A stretch of 64,000 nt of DNA, taken from Bacillus sp. X1(2014). Lineage in GTDB: Bacteria > Bacillota > Bacilli > Bacillales_B > DSM-18226. Positions 33,173 through 42,707 of this stretch are shown one piece after another. The stretch lies in the NCBI RefSeq assembly GCF_007678255.1, contig NZ_VEED01000006.1, positions 252,483 to 316,482 of the forward strand. The letters run 5' to 3'. Below the pieces are notes generated by a model. That model had not been told where the DNA came from. It saw nothing but the letters and a program-made list of their open reading frames with translations, and ran no database searches. The stretch's first letter is position 1; every line of letters starts with the position of its first letter. The position numbers and the translations under genes were made by a program.

Positions 33173-33356
33173 GGCTGTGTTAAACTAGTCTGTTGATTTC
33201 CGTTCCAGGCACTTCGCTTTCCGCGGGCGTGCCGGGGAGCCTCCTCGTCGCTTTGCTCCTGCGGGGTCTCCCCTGCCCCGTATTCCCGCAGGAGTCTTCG
33301 TTCCTTCCACTCCAATCAACAGAGTGCCAAAGTCAACATTAACCTTTAACACAGTC
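33173..33356. repeat. MITE-like element, full-length copy A
   Basis: 184 bp bounded by GGCTGTGTTAAAC and GTTTAAAG...CACAGTC-type inverted ends, with inner CTGTTGATT / AATCAACAG and a G+C-rich core that folds (CTCCTGCGGG / CCCGCAGGAG). It is flanked by a perfect 8-bp direct repeat AATAAATA (33165-33172 and 33357-33364). Core and ends match 51579-51762. No transposase is encoded. It lies in the 388-bp gap between htrA and walJ. Confidence 0.85.
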
Positions 33357-33365
33357 AATAAATAA

Positions 33366-33408
33366 TAAAAAAGAACGAGGTACCTGTAATAAGGCACCTC
33401 GTTTTTTT
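33366..33408. terminator. Terminator of walJ
   Basis: AACGAGGT / ACCTCGTT stem with A- and T-runs on both sides, just after the walJ stop. Confidence 0.85.
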
Positions 33409-33415
33409 AACTAGA

Positions 33416-34210
33416 CTACACAGCTGTTAATGCTGTTGGTATTTTCGGGTCTGTATCGTAGAGTCCGAATTGTTCGCCGACAATTAGACCTCGCTCTTGA
33501 AGGGTTTGGGAAACTGCCATTTTAGCTAAGTCCTTCATGTTATTATCCGCGCTTAAATGGGCAAGATAAATTCGCTTGGTTTGATCGCCAATGACATCAC
33601 TCATTGCTAAAGCTGCATCCTCATTGGAAACATGGCCGACATCACTTAAAATCCTGCGTTTAATATTCCAAGGGTATCTGCCCATCCGCAGCATCTGCAC
33701 ATCATGATTGGATTCAAAAATATACACATCGGCATTCGAGATGGTTCCTTTCATTCGGTCACTAACATAACCCGTATCCGTGATAAGGACGAGTTTTTTC
33801 CCTGAATGGTGGAATACGTAAAACATTGGTTCCGCCGCATCATGGGATACTCCGAATGACTCAATATCAACAGAACCAAAACTCTTTACGGTTTCCATAT
33901 TAAAAACAAATTTTTGTTCCGTTGGAATGGCACCGACTGAACTTTCCATTGCCCGCCATGTTTTTTCGTTCGCATATACAGGCAAATGGTATTTACGAGC
34001 AAGGATACCAATTCCTTTAATATGGTCACTGTGTTCATGCGTCACAAATATTCCGGAAAGCTTGCTAATATCACGATCAATTTGTCCAAAAAGTGCCTCC
34101 ATTTGCTTGCCGCTAAACCCCGCATCCACAAGAAACGAATGCTCATCAGACTCTACATATAGAGCGTTTCCTGTACTCCCGCTTGCAAGAATGCTATAAC
34201 TTAAAGACAT
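33416..34210 (-). CDS. walJ: WalJ (YycJ) metallo-beta-lactamase-fold hydrolase
   Basis: A 264-residue MBL-fold protein with the metal motif [10 protein letters not shown] (about 57-66), further ligands in DTGYVS (about 143) and HLS near 218, and an N-terminal [13 protein letters not shown]. WalJ/YycJ proteins are 5'-3' exonuclease-like enzymes tied to DNA repair and to the WalRK operon. It lies 6 bp after yycI and ends the walR-walK-yycH-yycI-walJ operon at a strong terminator. Confidence 0.93.
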   Translation of the reverse strand: MSLSYSILASGSTGNALYVESDEHSFLVDAGFSGKQMEALFGQIDRDISKLSGIFVTHEHSDHIKGIGILARKYHLPVYANEKTWRAMESSVGAIPTEQKFVFNMETVKSFGSVDIESFGVSHDAAEPMFYVFHHSGKKLVLITDTGYVSDRMKGTISNADVYIFESNHDVQMLRMGRYPWNIKRRILSDVGHVSNEDAALAMSDVIGDQTKRIYLAHLSADNNMKDLAKMAVSQTLQERGLIVGEQFGLYDTDPKIPTALTAV

Positions 34211-34216
34211 ACGATT

Positions 34217-35017
34217 TCACTCCACTTTACTTTTTTCATCGCTGTTAAATTGAATAATCTGCCCTTCAAATGCGTTCACAAATAGGCTCTCCTTGCCATT
34301 AACCTCAAAGCGCCATGTAGGCGCTAAAACTTGGGAAGCTGCCAACTGAATGAGTGTGGAATAACCAAGCTCAATCTTGGTGATATTGCTCTTCGACTTC
34401 AACATTCCCTTCTGATGCAAAGTTTCAATCGCCTTTAACGGCGCCAAAATTTCTTCCTTGGCCGTTAACTTCTCCATTTCCACCAGGTAGGTCTGATCAT
34501 AGGAGACAATCTGGTTCTTATCACCGATTTTAAATGTAATCATCCCATTTATATTTTTAAATAAAGGGACATTCTCTGCAGTCTGAAAGTAAGTGATGGA
34601 TTGATCCTTGTCACTTTTCTCCCCATATTGATAATCCTCACCAAAAAGGACATTGTCATTTATAAAAGCGGACAACTCGGCTGGTTCAAACTTTGCAGTG
34701 ATTTTAATCGGCTTTTCTAGTGTGACATGGAGTGTTGTCGTCCCTGTACCCCTTAAGTCCCCAGATTTTCCTTTCAGCTTATCAGTATCAACCTGTGTAA
34801 ACACCTTGGGCTTGGCACTGAGATACTGGGCTTGAATCGTATCCTTAGGAAAGTCTTTATACGTAATCTCATCTGCTTTTAGCTTTTCTTCAAACGAAGC
34901 CTCTGAAATAACCTCATACTTATTAGCATCACGGATTTTCATGAATTGGTATAAGAGATACACATCTAAGATTAAGAAGGTGATAATAAAAATAGTTTTT
35001 ATCTTACTCCAATCCAT
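34217..35017 (-). CDS. yycI: WalK regulatory membrane protein YycI
   Basis: A 266-residue protein with one N-terminal membrane helix (about 7-24) and an extracytoplasmic alpha/beta domain. With YycH it contacts the WalK sensor kinase and, in B. subtilis, restrains its activity. AGGAGG precedes the ATG, and the gene overlaps the end of yycH by 14 bp. The sequence is poorly conserved except for the N-terminal WSKIKTIFIITFLILDVYL, so the assignment rests on size, topology and position. Confidence 0.9.
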   Translation of the reverse strand: MDWSKIKTIFIITFLILDVYLLYQFMKIRDANKYEVISEASFEEKLKADEITYKDFPKDTIQAQYLSAKPKVFTQVDTDKLKGKSGDLRGTGTTTLHVTLEKPIKITAKFEPAELSAFINDNVLFGEDYQYGEKSDKDQSITYFQTAENVPLFKNINGMITFKIGDKNQIVSYDQTYLVEMEKLTAKEEILAPLKAIETLHQKGMLKSKSNITKIELGYSTLIQLAASQVLAPTWRFEVNGKESLFVNAFEGQIIQFNSDEKSKVE

Positions 35018-36326
35018 GCTGTGATCCTCCTAGGTCTTCCATCGTAATCTGTCCCCATGATTTACCATAGAGATAGAACCAGGCAGGTTCTAAGATGATT
35101 AGTTTATTCTCCTTTGAATCTCGTTCCATTCGATAGCCCAAGATCATATCCTCAAGAAGGCTCGGCTTAAAATTCTTTTTGTTTTGTAAAAATTTCAAAG
35201 CATCGTGCCCTGAGGGACGGGTCACCTTTACCATCTCTGTGGTTAATGGGAGTTCTAAAGCTATATTTGGACGAATATACTTATTGATTTCATCGCGGCC
35301 CCAAACCTCACTAATTTCGGTCATGCCATTTCCATTAAAGACAGGGTAGCCGTCCATACTATATAAGCGGAAAGTGACGGTATGGGTATACTCATTTTTA
35401 TCAACATAGCGATACGGGTCTGTCCAGCCGCCATGTTGATTGACAAAATCAATGCTTCGTTTCACTAAATCATATGAAGTGTTGATGAAATTTTCTTCTA
35501 CAGTCGGATTGACGTACCTGAGGAGATTACTTTCAAAATTCACCGTCATTTTACTAGAATCGTTTGTGTACTCCTCGCCTGATGGGACAAAGCTCTTTTG
35601 GACAAAACTAGGGTCGCTAAAAAGGGCTTCTTTGAATTCTTCAGAATCAAGGGTAACAGGCAAGTATTTATAGGTCGTCATTTCTGTGGTTGACTCAGGC
35701 AAGAAAATGGTCCGTTTTTCAGATGCTTGGTAAGCAAAATAACGCGGGTATTTCGCTGCCTTCAAATAAAAATTACGGTTAAACTCACTTAAATTTGCAG
35801 AAGAGATGTGACTAATATAAACCTGTTGGTTCTCGGTAGAAACAAAGTAAACAATTCCATTTTCCTTTGCGGAATTCTCTGTATTAATAATGATTCGATT
35901 GAAGTTGAATGTAGGTATTTTTTTTCCTTCAATATTTAATACACTGCGATATAACTCTATTGGAACCTCTCCCGGAAATATAATTTCCGTATTGCCGCTG
36001 CCATGAATTAATTTCTTGATGTCTTTGACCTCGTTTGTATATTTTTTCACATCAAAGAAAGCCCAACGGCTGAGTTCCTTAATCACCTTTTCCATATCAT
36101 CTGTGTTATTCGTTCCATAATGCTGACCTTTCACATGGTAAAGCAGTTGATCAGGTCTGACAATTTTTTGAACCTCTTGTTTTTCACTTAAAGAAACCTC
36201 TTTTACATTATCGCTGCTTTTCATTGTTTCATAATTCGGTTGGTACGTCCAAAGGTTCCAAGTTAACAATATACTGACCAGGACTAGTACGATTAGAATC
36301 CCTGATTTAATATTTTCGTATCTCAT
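35004..36326 (-). CDS. yycH: WalK regulatory membrane protein YycH
   Basis: About 440 residues: one N-terminal membrane helix (about 7-25), then a large extracytoplasmic region of the YycH fold. It acts with YycI on WalK outside the membrane. The start is placed at the ATG at 36326, which overlaps the walK stop as ATGA. A TTG two codons earlier is in frame but less likely. Its place between walK and yycI is invariant in Bacillus. Confidence 0.9.
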   Translation of the reverse strand: MRYENIKSGILIVLVLVSILLTWNLWTYQPNYETMKSSDNVKEVSLSEKQEVQKIVRPDQLLYHVKGQHYGTNNTDDMEKVIKELSRWAFFDVKKYTNEVKDIKKLIHGSGNTEIIFPGEVPIELYRSVLNIEGKKIPTFNFNRIIINTENSAKENGIVYFVSTENQQVYISHISSANLSEFNRNFYLKAAKYPRYFAYQASEKRTIFLPESTTEMTTYKYLPVTLDSEEFKEALFSDPSFVQKSFVPSGEEYTNDSSKMTVNFESNLLRYVNPTVEENFINTSYDLVKRSIDFVNQHGGWTDPYRYVDKNEYTHTVTFRLYSMDGYPVFNGNGMTEISEVWGRDEINKYIRPNIALELPLTTEMVKVTRPSGHDALKFLQNKKNFKPSLLEDMILGYRMERDSKENKLIILEPAWFYLYGKSWGQITMEDLGGSQHGLE

Positions 36327-38149
36327 GACCAATCATCCTCTTCAGAACGTTCATATGGGAGTGAAAAGGAGATTTTTGTTCCTTTCCCTTCCTCACTTGT
36401 TGCCCAGATTGCCCCGCCATGAGCATTAACCATTTCTTTTGCAATCGCCAAACCTAGGCCTGTACCGCCTAATTTCCGCGTTCTCGCTTTATCAACACGA
36501 TAAAAACGGTCAAAAATATTTTTAATATTCTCTTTTGGAATTCCAACTCCTTGGTCTGAAATGCTCACAATAATTTTATCGTCCATTTCTTTAATCGAAA
36601 AAGTGACTTGCCCGCCTTCTGGCGAGTACTTTAACGCATTGGAAATAATATTGTATAAAACCTGTGTCATTTTATCTTCATCAATTTCAACAAAGATCGC
36701 TTGCTTAGGAAGTTTTCGTTTGAAGGAAACGTTTTGTTCCTTTGACAATTCGAACCTGTCGATGATGCGGTCAAAGAAATCAACAAAGTTAACCCATTCA
36801 ATCGTCAGTCGATAATCGGTACTATCCATTTTTGAAAGCTGGAGCAGGTCATTTACCAGACGAATCATTCGTTCCGTCTCAGTCCGCGTCACTTCTAAAA
36901 AGTTTGGAGCAATCTCCTCATCCCGCCAAGCTCCATCTGCGAGGGCCTCTAAATAACTCCTCATTGTTGTCAGCGGTGTCCGCAGTTCATGGGATACGTT
37001 GGCGACAAACTCTCTTCGTTCCGCATCGATTTTTTCTTGGTCGGTAATATCATGCAGAACGGCAATTAAGCCATTGACAAAGCCCGTCTCTTTTTGAATC
37101 ACGGAGAAATTGGCACGCAGAAAATAGCGTTCCTTTTTCGTACTATAATCTAAAATAATTGAATCCTTTTCTTCCAATAAGTCCTCAAAGGAATTCGTAT
37201 CATCTAAATCAAGTAATGAAACGATGGGCTGCGTAAGCACTGTTTCACGTGAAACATTCAACATTTCTGCCGCTGGTTCATTAATCAGGATCACTCGGCC
37301 TTTCCGGTCGGTGGCGATTACACCATCGGTCATATAAGACAAAACCGTGGAAAGTTTTCTTCGTTCTCCTTCGGTCATAGCCTGTGCTTCCTGCAGTTTC
37401 TTCGTTAAATTATTAAAGGTAATTGCCAGAGTCCCAATTTCATCATTTCCATATACTTTAACTTTTCTTGAAAAATTCCCCTTGGTCATCGCTATCGCTT
37501 GCTTCTTCATATCAGCAATCGGTCTAGTAATGGTTTGGGCTAACAAGATGCCCAGGAGAGCAGTAATGGATAGAGCAATTGCTGTACCAGTGGCAAAAAT
37601 CTTATTAATGGTTTTCATTTGTTCAAAAACATTTTCAATTTTAGCTACCAAATAAATGGAACCGATAACCTTTTTCCCCGACTTAATTGGTGTAGAGAGG
37701 ACCCAAATCCGGTGTCCGGTTTGCTCATCGATATTAATGGAACTTTGATCCTCTTCTAATACCATCGATTGCTTCACTTGAAGTTTGGTGGTTCGTTGAC
37801 CAACCACTCCTTGGTTACTGGGATGGGAGGTACCAAGAATTTTTAGGGAGTTGTTTTCAATTACCTGAACTTCTGAAATATCACCTGCATCAAAGTCTCT
37901 AAGGATTTTTTTGATATCTTCTTCGAGTGTTGGGTCTTCAGGCGTTCTCTCCTTCTCCATTTCCTCGACAATATTATAGGCAAGCAAATCAACCCGCTGT
38001 TTTAACGATGTTTGGAAGTTGGTCCGTAATGTTTCCTCCAACTGTTTAACAAAATAGACACCGATAATTTGCATGGCCACTAATATAAGGAGGACATAGA
38101 TGATAACGAACTTTACATGTATAGAGCGAAAGAAACCAACCTTCTTCAT
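36323..38149 (-). CDS. walK: Sensor histidine kinase WalK (YycG)
   Basis: A 608-residue membrane kinase. The order is: helix 1 (about 12-34), an extracytoplasmic Cache-like domain (about 35-180), helix 2 (about 184-205), HAMP (about 206-258), PAS (about 262-370), HisKA with His387 in FVANVSHELRTPL, and the HATPase domain with N, G1 (DQGVGIP) and G2 (GTGLGLAI) boxes. It controls WalR and thereby cell-wall hydrolases, and is essential in most Bacillus. Codons for about residues 298-304 contain a perfect parS site (37241-37256). Confidence 0.97.
   Translation of the reverse strand: MKKVGFFRSIHVKFVIIYVLLILVAMQIIGVYFVKQLEETLRTNFQTSLKQRVDLLAYNIVEEMEKERTPEDPTLEEDIKKILRDFDAGDISEVQVIENNSLKILGTSHPSNQGVVGQRTTKLQVKQSMVLEEDQSSINIDEQTGHRIWVLSTPIKSGKKVIGSIYLVAKIENVFEQMKTINKIFATGTAIALSITALLGILLAQTITRPIADMKKQAIAMTKGNFSRKVKVYGNDEIGTLAITFNNLTKKLQEAQAMTEGERRKLSTVLSYMTDGVIATDRKGRVILINEPAAEMLNVSRETVLTQPIVSLLDLDDTNSFEDLLEEKDSIILDYSTKKERYFLRANFSVIQKETGFVNGLIAVLHDITDQEKIDAERREFVANVSHELRTPLTTMRSYLEALADGAWRDEEIAPNFLEVTRTETERMIRLVNDLLQLSKMDSTDYRLTIEWVNFVDFFDRIIDRFELSKEQNVSFKRKLPKQAIFVEIDEDKMTQVLYNIISNALKYSPEGGQVTFSIKEMDDKIIVSISDQGVGIPKENIKNIFDRFYRVDKARTRKLGGTGLGLAIAKEMVNAHGGAIWATSEEGKGTKISFSLPYERSEEDDWS
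37241..37256. promoter_or_regulatory. parS site (ParB binding) inside walK
   Basis: TGTTTCACGTGAAACA, a perfect 16-bp palindrome equal to the Bacillus parS consensus. It loads ParB (Spo0J) and condensin near the origin. Confidence 0.92.
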
Positions 38150-38154
38150 TCCGT

Positions 38155-38865
38155 TTACTCCTGTTCAGGATTGCGCAAATAGTATCCTACCCCGCGCCGA
38201 GTCACAATCCAAGTTGGATGGCTAGGGCTGTCCTCAATTTTTTCCCGCAATCTTCTCACTGTTACATCGACTGTTCTTACATCACCATAGTAATCGTAAC
38301 CCCAAACGGTTTGTAAGAGGTGTTCCCTTGTCATCACTTGGCCGATATGTTTTGCTAAATAGAATAGCAATTCAAATTCACGGTGGGTCAACTCAATCGT
38401 TTCACCGCGTTTTGAAACGATGTAGGCATCTGGATGAATGGTCAGTGATCCTATCTCAATTTCATTCGTTTCAGATTCAGTTTCTGCCGGTGTCAGAATT
38501 TGTTGATGGCGACGTAAATTAGCCTTGACGCGAGCAATTAGTTCTCTTGTGCTAAACGGTTTCGTCACATAATCATCTGCACCCAACTCAAGTCCTAAGA
38601 CTTTATCAATTTCGGAGTCCTTTGCCGTCAGCATAATAATCGGCATTTCATATTTCTTACGGACTTCACGGCATACTTCCATCCCGTCTCGTAAGGGAAG
38701 CATAATATCTAAAAGGATTAAATCTGGCTGTACTTCTTCCACCAACTCAAGTGCTTCGTTTCCGTCATAAGCACAATAGACAACGTATCCTTCTTTTTTT
38801 AAGTTAAATTGGAGAATATCAGCAATTGGTTTTTCATCATCAACAACAAGAATTTTCTTTTCCAT
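38155..38865 (-). CDS. walR: Response regulator WalR (YycF)
   Basis: About 236 residues of the OmpR/PhoB class. The receiver domain has the acidic pair at DD(9-10), phospho-acceptor Asp53 in LLDIMLP, and KPF near 105. The winged-helix domain with [20 protein letters not shown] follows. Phosphorylated by WalK, it controls autolysins and wall metabolism. The start at 38865 follows AGGAG; an in-frame start 6 codons earlier has no better site. It is the first gene of the operon. Confidence 0.97.
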   Translation of the reverse strand: MEKKILVVDDEKPIADILQFNLKKEGYVVYCAYDGNEALELVEEVQPDLILLDIMLPLRDGMEVCREVRKKYEMPIIMLTAKDSEIDKVLGLELGADDYVTKPFSTRELIARVKANLRRHQQILTPAETESETNEIEIGSLTIHPDAYIVSKRGETIELTHREFELLFYLAKHIGQVMTREHLLQTVWGYDYYGDVRTVDVTVRRLREKIEDSPSHPTWIVTRRGVGYYLRNPEQE

Positions 38866-38998
38866 TCCATTGCTCCTTTTCATTTTTTCATTTTCATCTA
38901 TTTAATAAAATAGGACTAGGAGTCATAACTATACTATTTTACTGTATCATGTTATTCACATAAATTCACCTATTACCATTTGGTAAGAATGGAAGAAT

Positions 38999-39027
38999 AA
39001 AAAGCCTCTGGCATTAAGCCAGAGACT
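38999..39027 (-). terminator. Terminator of the M23 endopeptidase gene
   Basis: TCTCTGGC / GCCAGAGG stem followed by TTTTTATT on the minus strand. Confidence 0.8.
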
Positions 39028-39033
39028 CATCTT

Positions 39034-40452
39034 TTATCTTAAATAAGAAAGTGGATTTACCAAGCTGCCGTTTTTATAGACTTCAAAATGCAAGTGAACA
39101 CCAGTAGCATCTCCGGTAGCACCCATTATTCCAATAGCAGAACCCTTGGAAACCTTCTGACCTACGTGAACCTTAAGCGATGACATATGTCCATAAAGGG
39201 TACGGTAACCATTTCGATGGTCAATTACAATCTTATTACCATAACCGCCTCCCCAGCCTGCAGAAACAACCACGCCATTATCGGCTGCCTTGATGGTTCT
39301 GTTGCTTGGTCTAGCAATATCAATTCCTTTATGCATTCTGCCCCATCTAGGACCTTGCTTACTTGAAATATACCCACCCACTGTTGGCCAGGCAAAGGTG
39401 CCGTCGCCGCGTGATGGAATTACCTTTGTTCCTTTGATGACAATCTCATTAACAGGCTGTTCGAGGATTGTTTCATTTACCTCGTCCTTGTTTACGGTTA
39501 CACCATTTTGTTCGGAAATTTTATAGGTAACTGAACGAGTACCTTTTTTACCTTCTTGTTTTACCTTTGTTTTCCCTTTTAACAGAGTTTTATCTTCAAT
39601 CACATTCTTTTTAAAAGGGATTTCTTCCTTTTTGTTTACTTCTTTTTCCACAATCACTTCAATATATGGTTTTGGAACAGTCATATTAATTTTTTTGCCA
39701 ATCTTTAGAAGAGTATCTTTAGTTAGTCCGGGATTCACCGCTAAGATGTCCGCCATCTTCATATGGTGATCATCGGCAATGATTTCAAGTACATCACCTT
39801 TTTGAATCACGTATTTCTTTTCTTCTAAAGTCCCTTTTTGTAAAAAAGTAACTGCTTCCTCAGCAGACATAATCTTTCTAGGAGCAGTATCTTCATTTGA
39901 AAATGAAACATTTTTAGATAGTCGTACATCTAATAAACGAGACTCATTTTCTTTTAATGCCGGTACATTCGTATTGTCAGAAGCTTTTCGAGCCTTGAGT
40001 TCGGCTAATTGATCCTCAGGAACATATTGTTGGATCAATTTCTTCATAACTTCTTCCGCTGTCGTTTGATTTTCTACATAAGCAACTGGTTTCCCGTCAA
40101 TCATGATGGCAGAGGCCTCTGTTTGAAGCTGGAAGATATTTCGGATGGTCTGAACGGTTTCTGTCTCAGTTTCAGCCGTTGGAAATACTTGATATGGAAC
40201 GTCGTTAATTTGTTGCATAAAATCGGTATCAGCAGCTTTTTCAGCAATAATTTTATTTACTACGCTCTTATCCGCAACATTACCTATATATGTACCTTCA
40301 AGATAGACATGATAATCCTTTGATGATTCGGATGAATCAGCAAATGCAACCGGACCGTTACTAAAGGCAATCAGTGATGATGCCATAGCAGTCACAAGTG
40401 TTGTTTTAAGTAATAACCTTTTTGTTTGTGATATTTTATCTAAAAATAACAT
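39034..40452 (-). CDS. Secreted M23 peptidoglycan endopeptidase with LysM and G5 domains
   Basis: A 472-residue exported protein. The signal peptide ends near residue 38 (SNGPVAFAD). A LysM-like wall-binding repeat (about 215-262, YVIQKGDVLEIIADD) and a G5 domain (about 275-345) follow. The C-terminal M23 domain carries the Zn ligands in HKGIDIA (about 374-380) and HLHFE (about 456-460). Such enzymes cut peptide cross-links in the cell wall. It sits just upstream of walR on the same strand, a fitting position for a WalR-controlled autolysin, but it has its own terminator. No WalR box was assigned. Confidence 0.88.
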   Translation of the reverse strand: MLFLDKISQTKRLLLKTTLVTAMASSLIAFSNGPVAFADSSESSKDYHVYLEGTYIGNVADKSVVNKIIAEKAADTDFMQQINDVPYQVFPTAETETETVQTIRNIFQLQTEASAIMIDGKPVAYVENQTTAEEVMKKLIQQYVPEDQLAELKARKASDNTNVPALKENESRLLDVRLSKNVSFSNEDTAPRKIMSAEEAVTFLQKGTLEEKKYVIQKGDVLEIIADDHHMKMADILAVNPGLTKDTLLKIGKKINMTVPKPYIEVIVEKEVNKKEEIPFKKNVIEDKTLLKGKTKVKQEGKKGTRSVTYKISEQNGVTVNKDEVNETILEQPVNEIVIKGTKVIPSRGDGTFAWPTVGGYISSKQGPRWGRMHKGIDIARPSNRTIKAADNGVVVSAGWGGGYGNKIVIDHRNGYRTLYGHMSSLKVHVGQKVSKGSAIGIMGATGDATGVHLHFEVYKNGSLVNPLSYLR

Positions 40453-40694
40453 TTTTCCTCCCTAAACCACGGTAAAACCCTTTTAATCTATTGTATTTAC
40501 TATTAAAGAAGTTCCCAGAATTTTAGACCTTCTCCACTTTACCATAACTTTCTGTAAATAGATTAATAGTCTTTATACTGTAACAAAACTGTATAATTGC
40601 TGACATTTTTAGCAGGGAAGAACTGTTCTTTTTGGTAAAAAGAAGATATAGATAAAAAAAAAGGAAGCATGCATTTGCAAGCTTCCTTTTTTTA

Positions 40695-40767
40695 TGGCTC
40701 AGGACGGAATCGAACCGCCGACACAAGGATTTTCAGTCCTTTGCTCTACCGACTGAGCTACTGAGCC
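40695..40767 (-). tRNA. tRNA-Phe (GAA)
   Basis: 73 nt on the minus strand with a complete cloverleaf: acceptor GGCTCAG / CTGAGCC, D-loop AGCTCAGTCGGTAGAGC, anticodon loop ACTGAAAAT with GAA, and T-arm GGTTCGATTCC. CCA is not encoded. It is last in the array Lys-Glu-Asp-Phe. Confidence 0.95.
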
Positions 40768-40777
40768 ACTTATATGG

Positions 40778-40851
40778 CGGTCTGGACGGGACTCGAACCC
40801 GCGACCTCCTGCGTGACAGGCAGGCATTCTAACCAACTGAACTACCAGACC
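40778..40851 (-). tRNA. tRNA-Asp (GTC)
   Basis: 74 nt with acceptor GGTCTGG / CCAGACC, anticodon GTC in CCTGTCACG, T-arm GGGTTCGAGTCCC and discriminator G. Co-directional with the neighbouring tRNAs. Confidence 0.95.
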
Positions 40852-40860
40852 AATATTAAA

Positions 40861-40910
40861 TTGATTGTCAGCAAGGAGACCGTCCTTGCCAGCCATTTGC
40901 TGACAATCAA
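40861..40910. repeat. Inverted repeat between tRNA-Asp and tRNA-Glu
   Basis: Perfect 14-bp arms TTGATTGTCAGCAA (40861-40874) and TTGCTGACAATCAA (40897-40910), with an inner CAAGGA / TCCTTG stem. It has no T-run, so it is probably not a terminator. It may be a processing signal or a small hairpin repeat. Confidence 0.65.
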
Positions 40911-40916
40911 AAGCCA

Positions 40917-40988
40917 TGACCCCTACGGGATTCGAACCCGTGTTACCTCCGTGAAAGGGAGGTGTCTTAACCACTTGACCAAGGGGCC
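40917..40988 (-). tRNA. tRNA-Glu (TTC)
   Basis: 72 nt with acceptor GGCCCCT / AGGGGTC (G-U included), anticodon TTC in CCTTTCACG, and T-arm GGGTTCGAATCCC. Normal cloverleaf. Confidence 0.95.
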
Positions 40989-41003
40989 ATAAAATATAAA
41001 TGG

Positions 41004-41076
41004 TGAGCCATGAAGGACTCGAACCTTCGACCCTCTGATTAAAAGTCAGATGCTCTACCAACTGAGCTAATGGCTC
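41004..41076 (-). tRNA. tRNA-Lys (TTT)
   Basis: 73 nt with acceptor GAGCCAT / ATGGCTC, D-loop AGCTCAGTTGGTAGAGC, anticodon TTT in ACTTTTAAT and T-arm AGGTTCGAGTCCT. First of the four-tRNA array in the direction of transcription. Confidence 0.95.
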
Positions 41077-41171
41077 GTACTTGTTTTCGTATATCGTGAC
41101 GACGCTTTTTATAATAGCACGGACTATATACTAATGGCAATACTTTTTTAAAAAACTTTTTTAAAAAGTTT

Positions 41172-41195
41172 GAAGCCCTCAAAAATGAGGGCTTC
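41172..41195 (-). terminator. Terminator between purA and the tRNA array
   Basis: GAAGCCCTCA / TGAGGGCTTC stem, with AAACTTTTTT following on the minus strand. Confidence 0.75.
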
Positions 41196-41218
41196 ATCTA
41201 GTAAGTTCAAAGTTAAAT

Positions 41219-41340
41219 TGTCTAGCTCCAGCGCCTAGGGGCTCGGGGTCATAAGCCAATCCGTCCTGAAGGTTAAAAAGCAACCTTCATGCCGGCTCGT
41301 CTTATGCCTGTCGCCCCTGAACAAGGCGCTTCCGCTTTTA
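41219..41340. repeat. Bacillaceae intergenic hairpin repeat at the purA 3' end
   Basis: About 122 bp beginning TTGTCTAGCTCCAGCGCC and ending GGCGCTTCCGCTTTTA, with long nested inverted repeats (AGCGCCT / AGGCGCT, GTCATAAG / CTTATGC, AACCTTCA-type inner stem). I recognise this as a repeat often found at gene ends in Bacillus and Geobacillus. It is flanked by near-identical TTAAATTGTCT and TTAAATTTGTCT. It touches the purA stop codon. Confidence 0.75.
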
Positions 41341-42630
41341 AATTTGTCTCCACGGGCTGCGGACTACATTTGTTTGATTACGATCTGGTCCAACTGAAAA
41401 AGTTGTTAATGGAATTCCAGTTAATTGGGTCACGCGTTCTACATAATGGCGGGCATTTACAGGCAACTCATCTAAAGTTTTAACGCCTGTAATATCTTCT
41501 GTCCAACCTGGAAGCTCTTCATAAACAGGTTCACACTGTGCTAATACCTTCAAGCTTGCTGGATATTCTGTAATAAGCTCACCTTTGTAGCTATACGCAG
41601 TACAGATCTTTAATGTTTCAATCCCTGTTAAAACATCAATAGAATTAAGCGACAAGTCAGTTAATCCGCTCACACGGCGGGCATGGCGTACAACGACACT
41701 GTCAAACCAGCCAACACGGCGAGGACGGCCCGTTGTAGTGCCATATTCACGTCCAACCTCACGGATCTGATGGCCGATTTCATCATTTAATTCTGTCGGG
41801 AATGGGCCGTCACCCACACGGGAAGTGTAAGCTTTGCAAACTCCAACAACATGGGTAATCTTCGATGGTCCAACCCCGGAACCAATTGTAACACCGCCAG
41901 CTACAGGATTAGAAGAAGTAACAAATGGGTAAGTACCTTGGTCAATATCAAGCATAACCCCTTGAGCCCCTTCAAAAAGAACTCGTTTGCCTTCATCTAA
42001 TGCATCATTCAAGACCACGGATGTATCACAAACATACTGTTTTACTTGTTGACCATATTCATAATACTCATCAAGGATTTCTTCTTTTGTAAATCCTGTT
42101 GTTTCATAAATACGTTCAAATAAACGGTTTTTCTCTTCCAAATTACGTTCAAGCTTTTCTTCAAATACATCGCGTTCTAGCAGGTCAGCAATTCGAATAC
42201 CTACGCGGGCCGCTTTATCCATGTAAGCTGGTCCAATTCCTTTTTTGGTGGTACCGATTTTATTCGCACCCTTACTTTCTTCCTCAACCGCATCAAGTTT
42301 TAAGTGATATGGAAGAATGACATGGGCACGATTACTAATGCGAAGATTATCGGTAGTAATACCTTTTTCATGCAAATAAGCAAGTTCTGCTACAAGTGCC
42401 TTTGGATCAACAACCATTCCATTTCCGATGACACAGATTTTTTCTTTATAAAAAATTCCAGATGGAATTAGGTGCAATTTGTACGTTTCTCCGTTGAACT
42501 TTATGGTATGGCCTGCATTATTTCCTCCCTGATAACGGGCGATTGCTTCGGCATTTTCAGAAAGGAAATCTGTGATTTTCCCCTTACCTTCATCTCCCCA
42601 TTGAGTTCCAACAACTACTACTGATGACAT
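41338..42630 (-). CDS. purA: Adenylosuccinate synthetase
   Basis: 430 residues, the standard length. It joins IMP and aspartate with GTP to adenylosuccinate, the first step to AMP. The N-terminal [15 protein letters not shown] is the GTP loop. [49 protein letters not shown] and [11 protein letters not shown] are all present. The start at 42630 (MSSVVVVG) follows GGAGGTG; the frame is open a few codons more. An inverted pair of PurBoxes lies upstream. The extreme C-terminus runs into an intergenic repeat. Confidence 0.97.
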   Translation of the reverse strand: MSSVVVVGTQWGDEGKGKITDFLSENAEAIARYQGGNNAGHTIKFNGETYKLHLIPSGIFYKEKICVIGNGMVVDPKALVAELAYLHEKGITTDNLRISNRAHVILPYHLKLDAVEEESKGANKIGTTKKGIGPAYMDKAARVGIRIADLLERDVFEEKLERNLEEKNRLFERIYETTGFTKEEILDEYYEYGQQVKQYVCDTSVVLNDALDEGKRVLFEGAQGVMLDIDQGTYPFVTSSNPVAGGVTIGSGVGPSKITHVVGVCKAYTSRVGDGPFPTELNDEIGHQIREVGREYGTTTGRPRRVGWFDSVVVRHARRVSGLTDLSLNSIDVLTGIETLKICTAYSYKGELITEYPASLKVLAQCEPVYEELPGWTEDITGVKTLDELPVNARHYVERVTQLTGIPLTTFSVGPDRNQTNVVRSPWRQI

Positions 42631-42707
42631 ATAAGGCACCTCCAAATTAAATACGCTTTACTCTTTTCCATACACCATTTTACCAATATTTATTACTAAA
42701 AGCAAAC

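Noticed and set aside
33185..33397. 70-residue ORF on the minus strand (also 51570-51758)
   Set aside because: Both frames lie in copies of the MITE-like repeat and share only that repeat's translation. No ribosome site.
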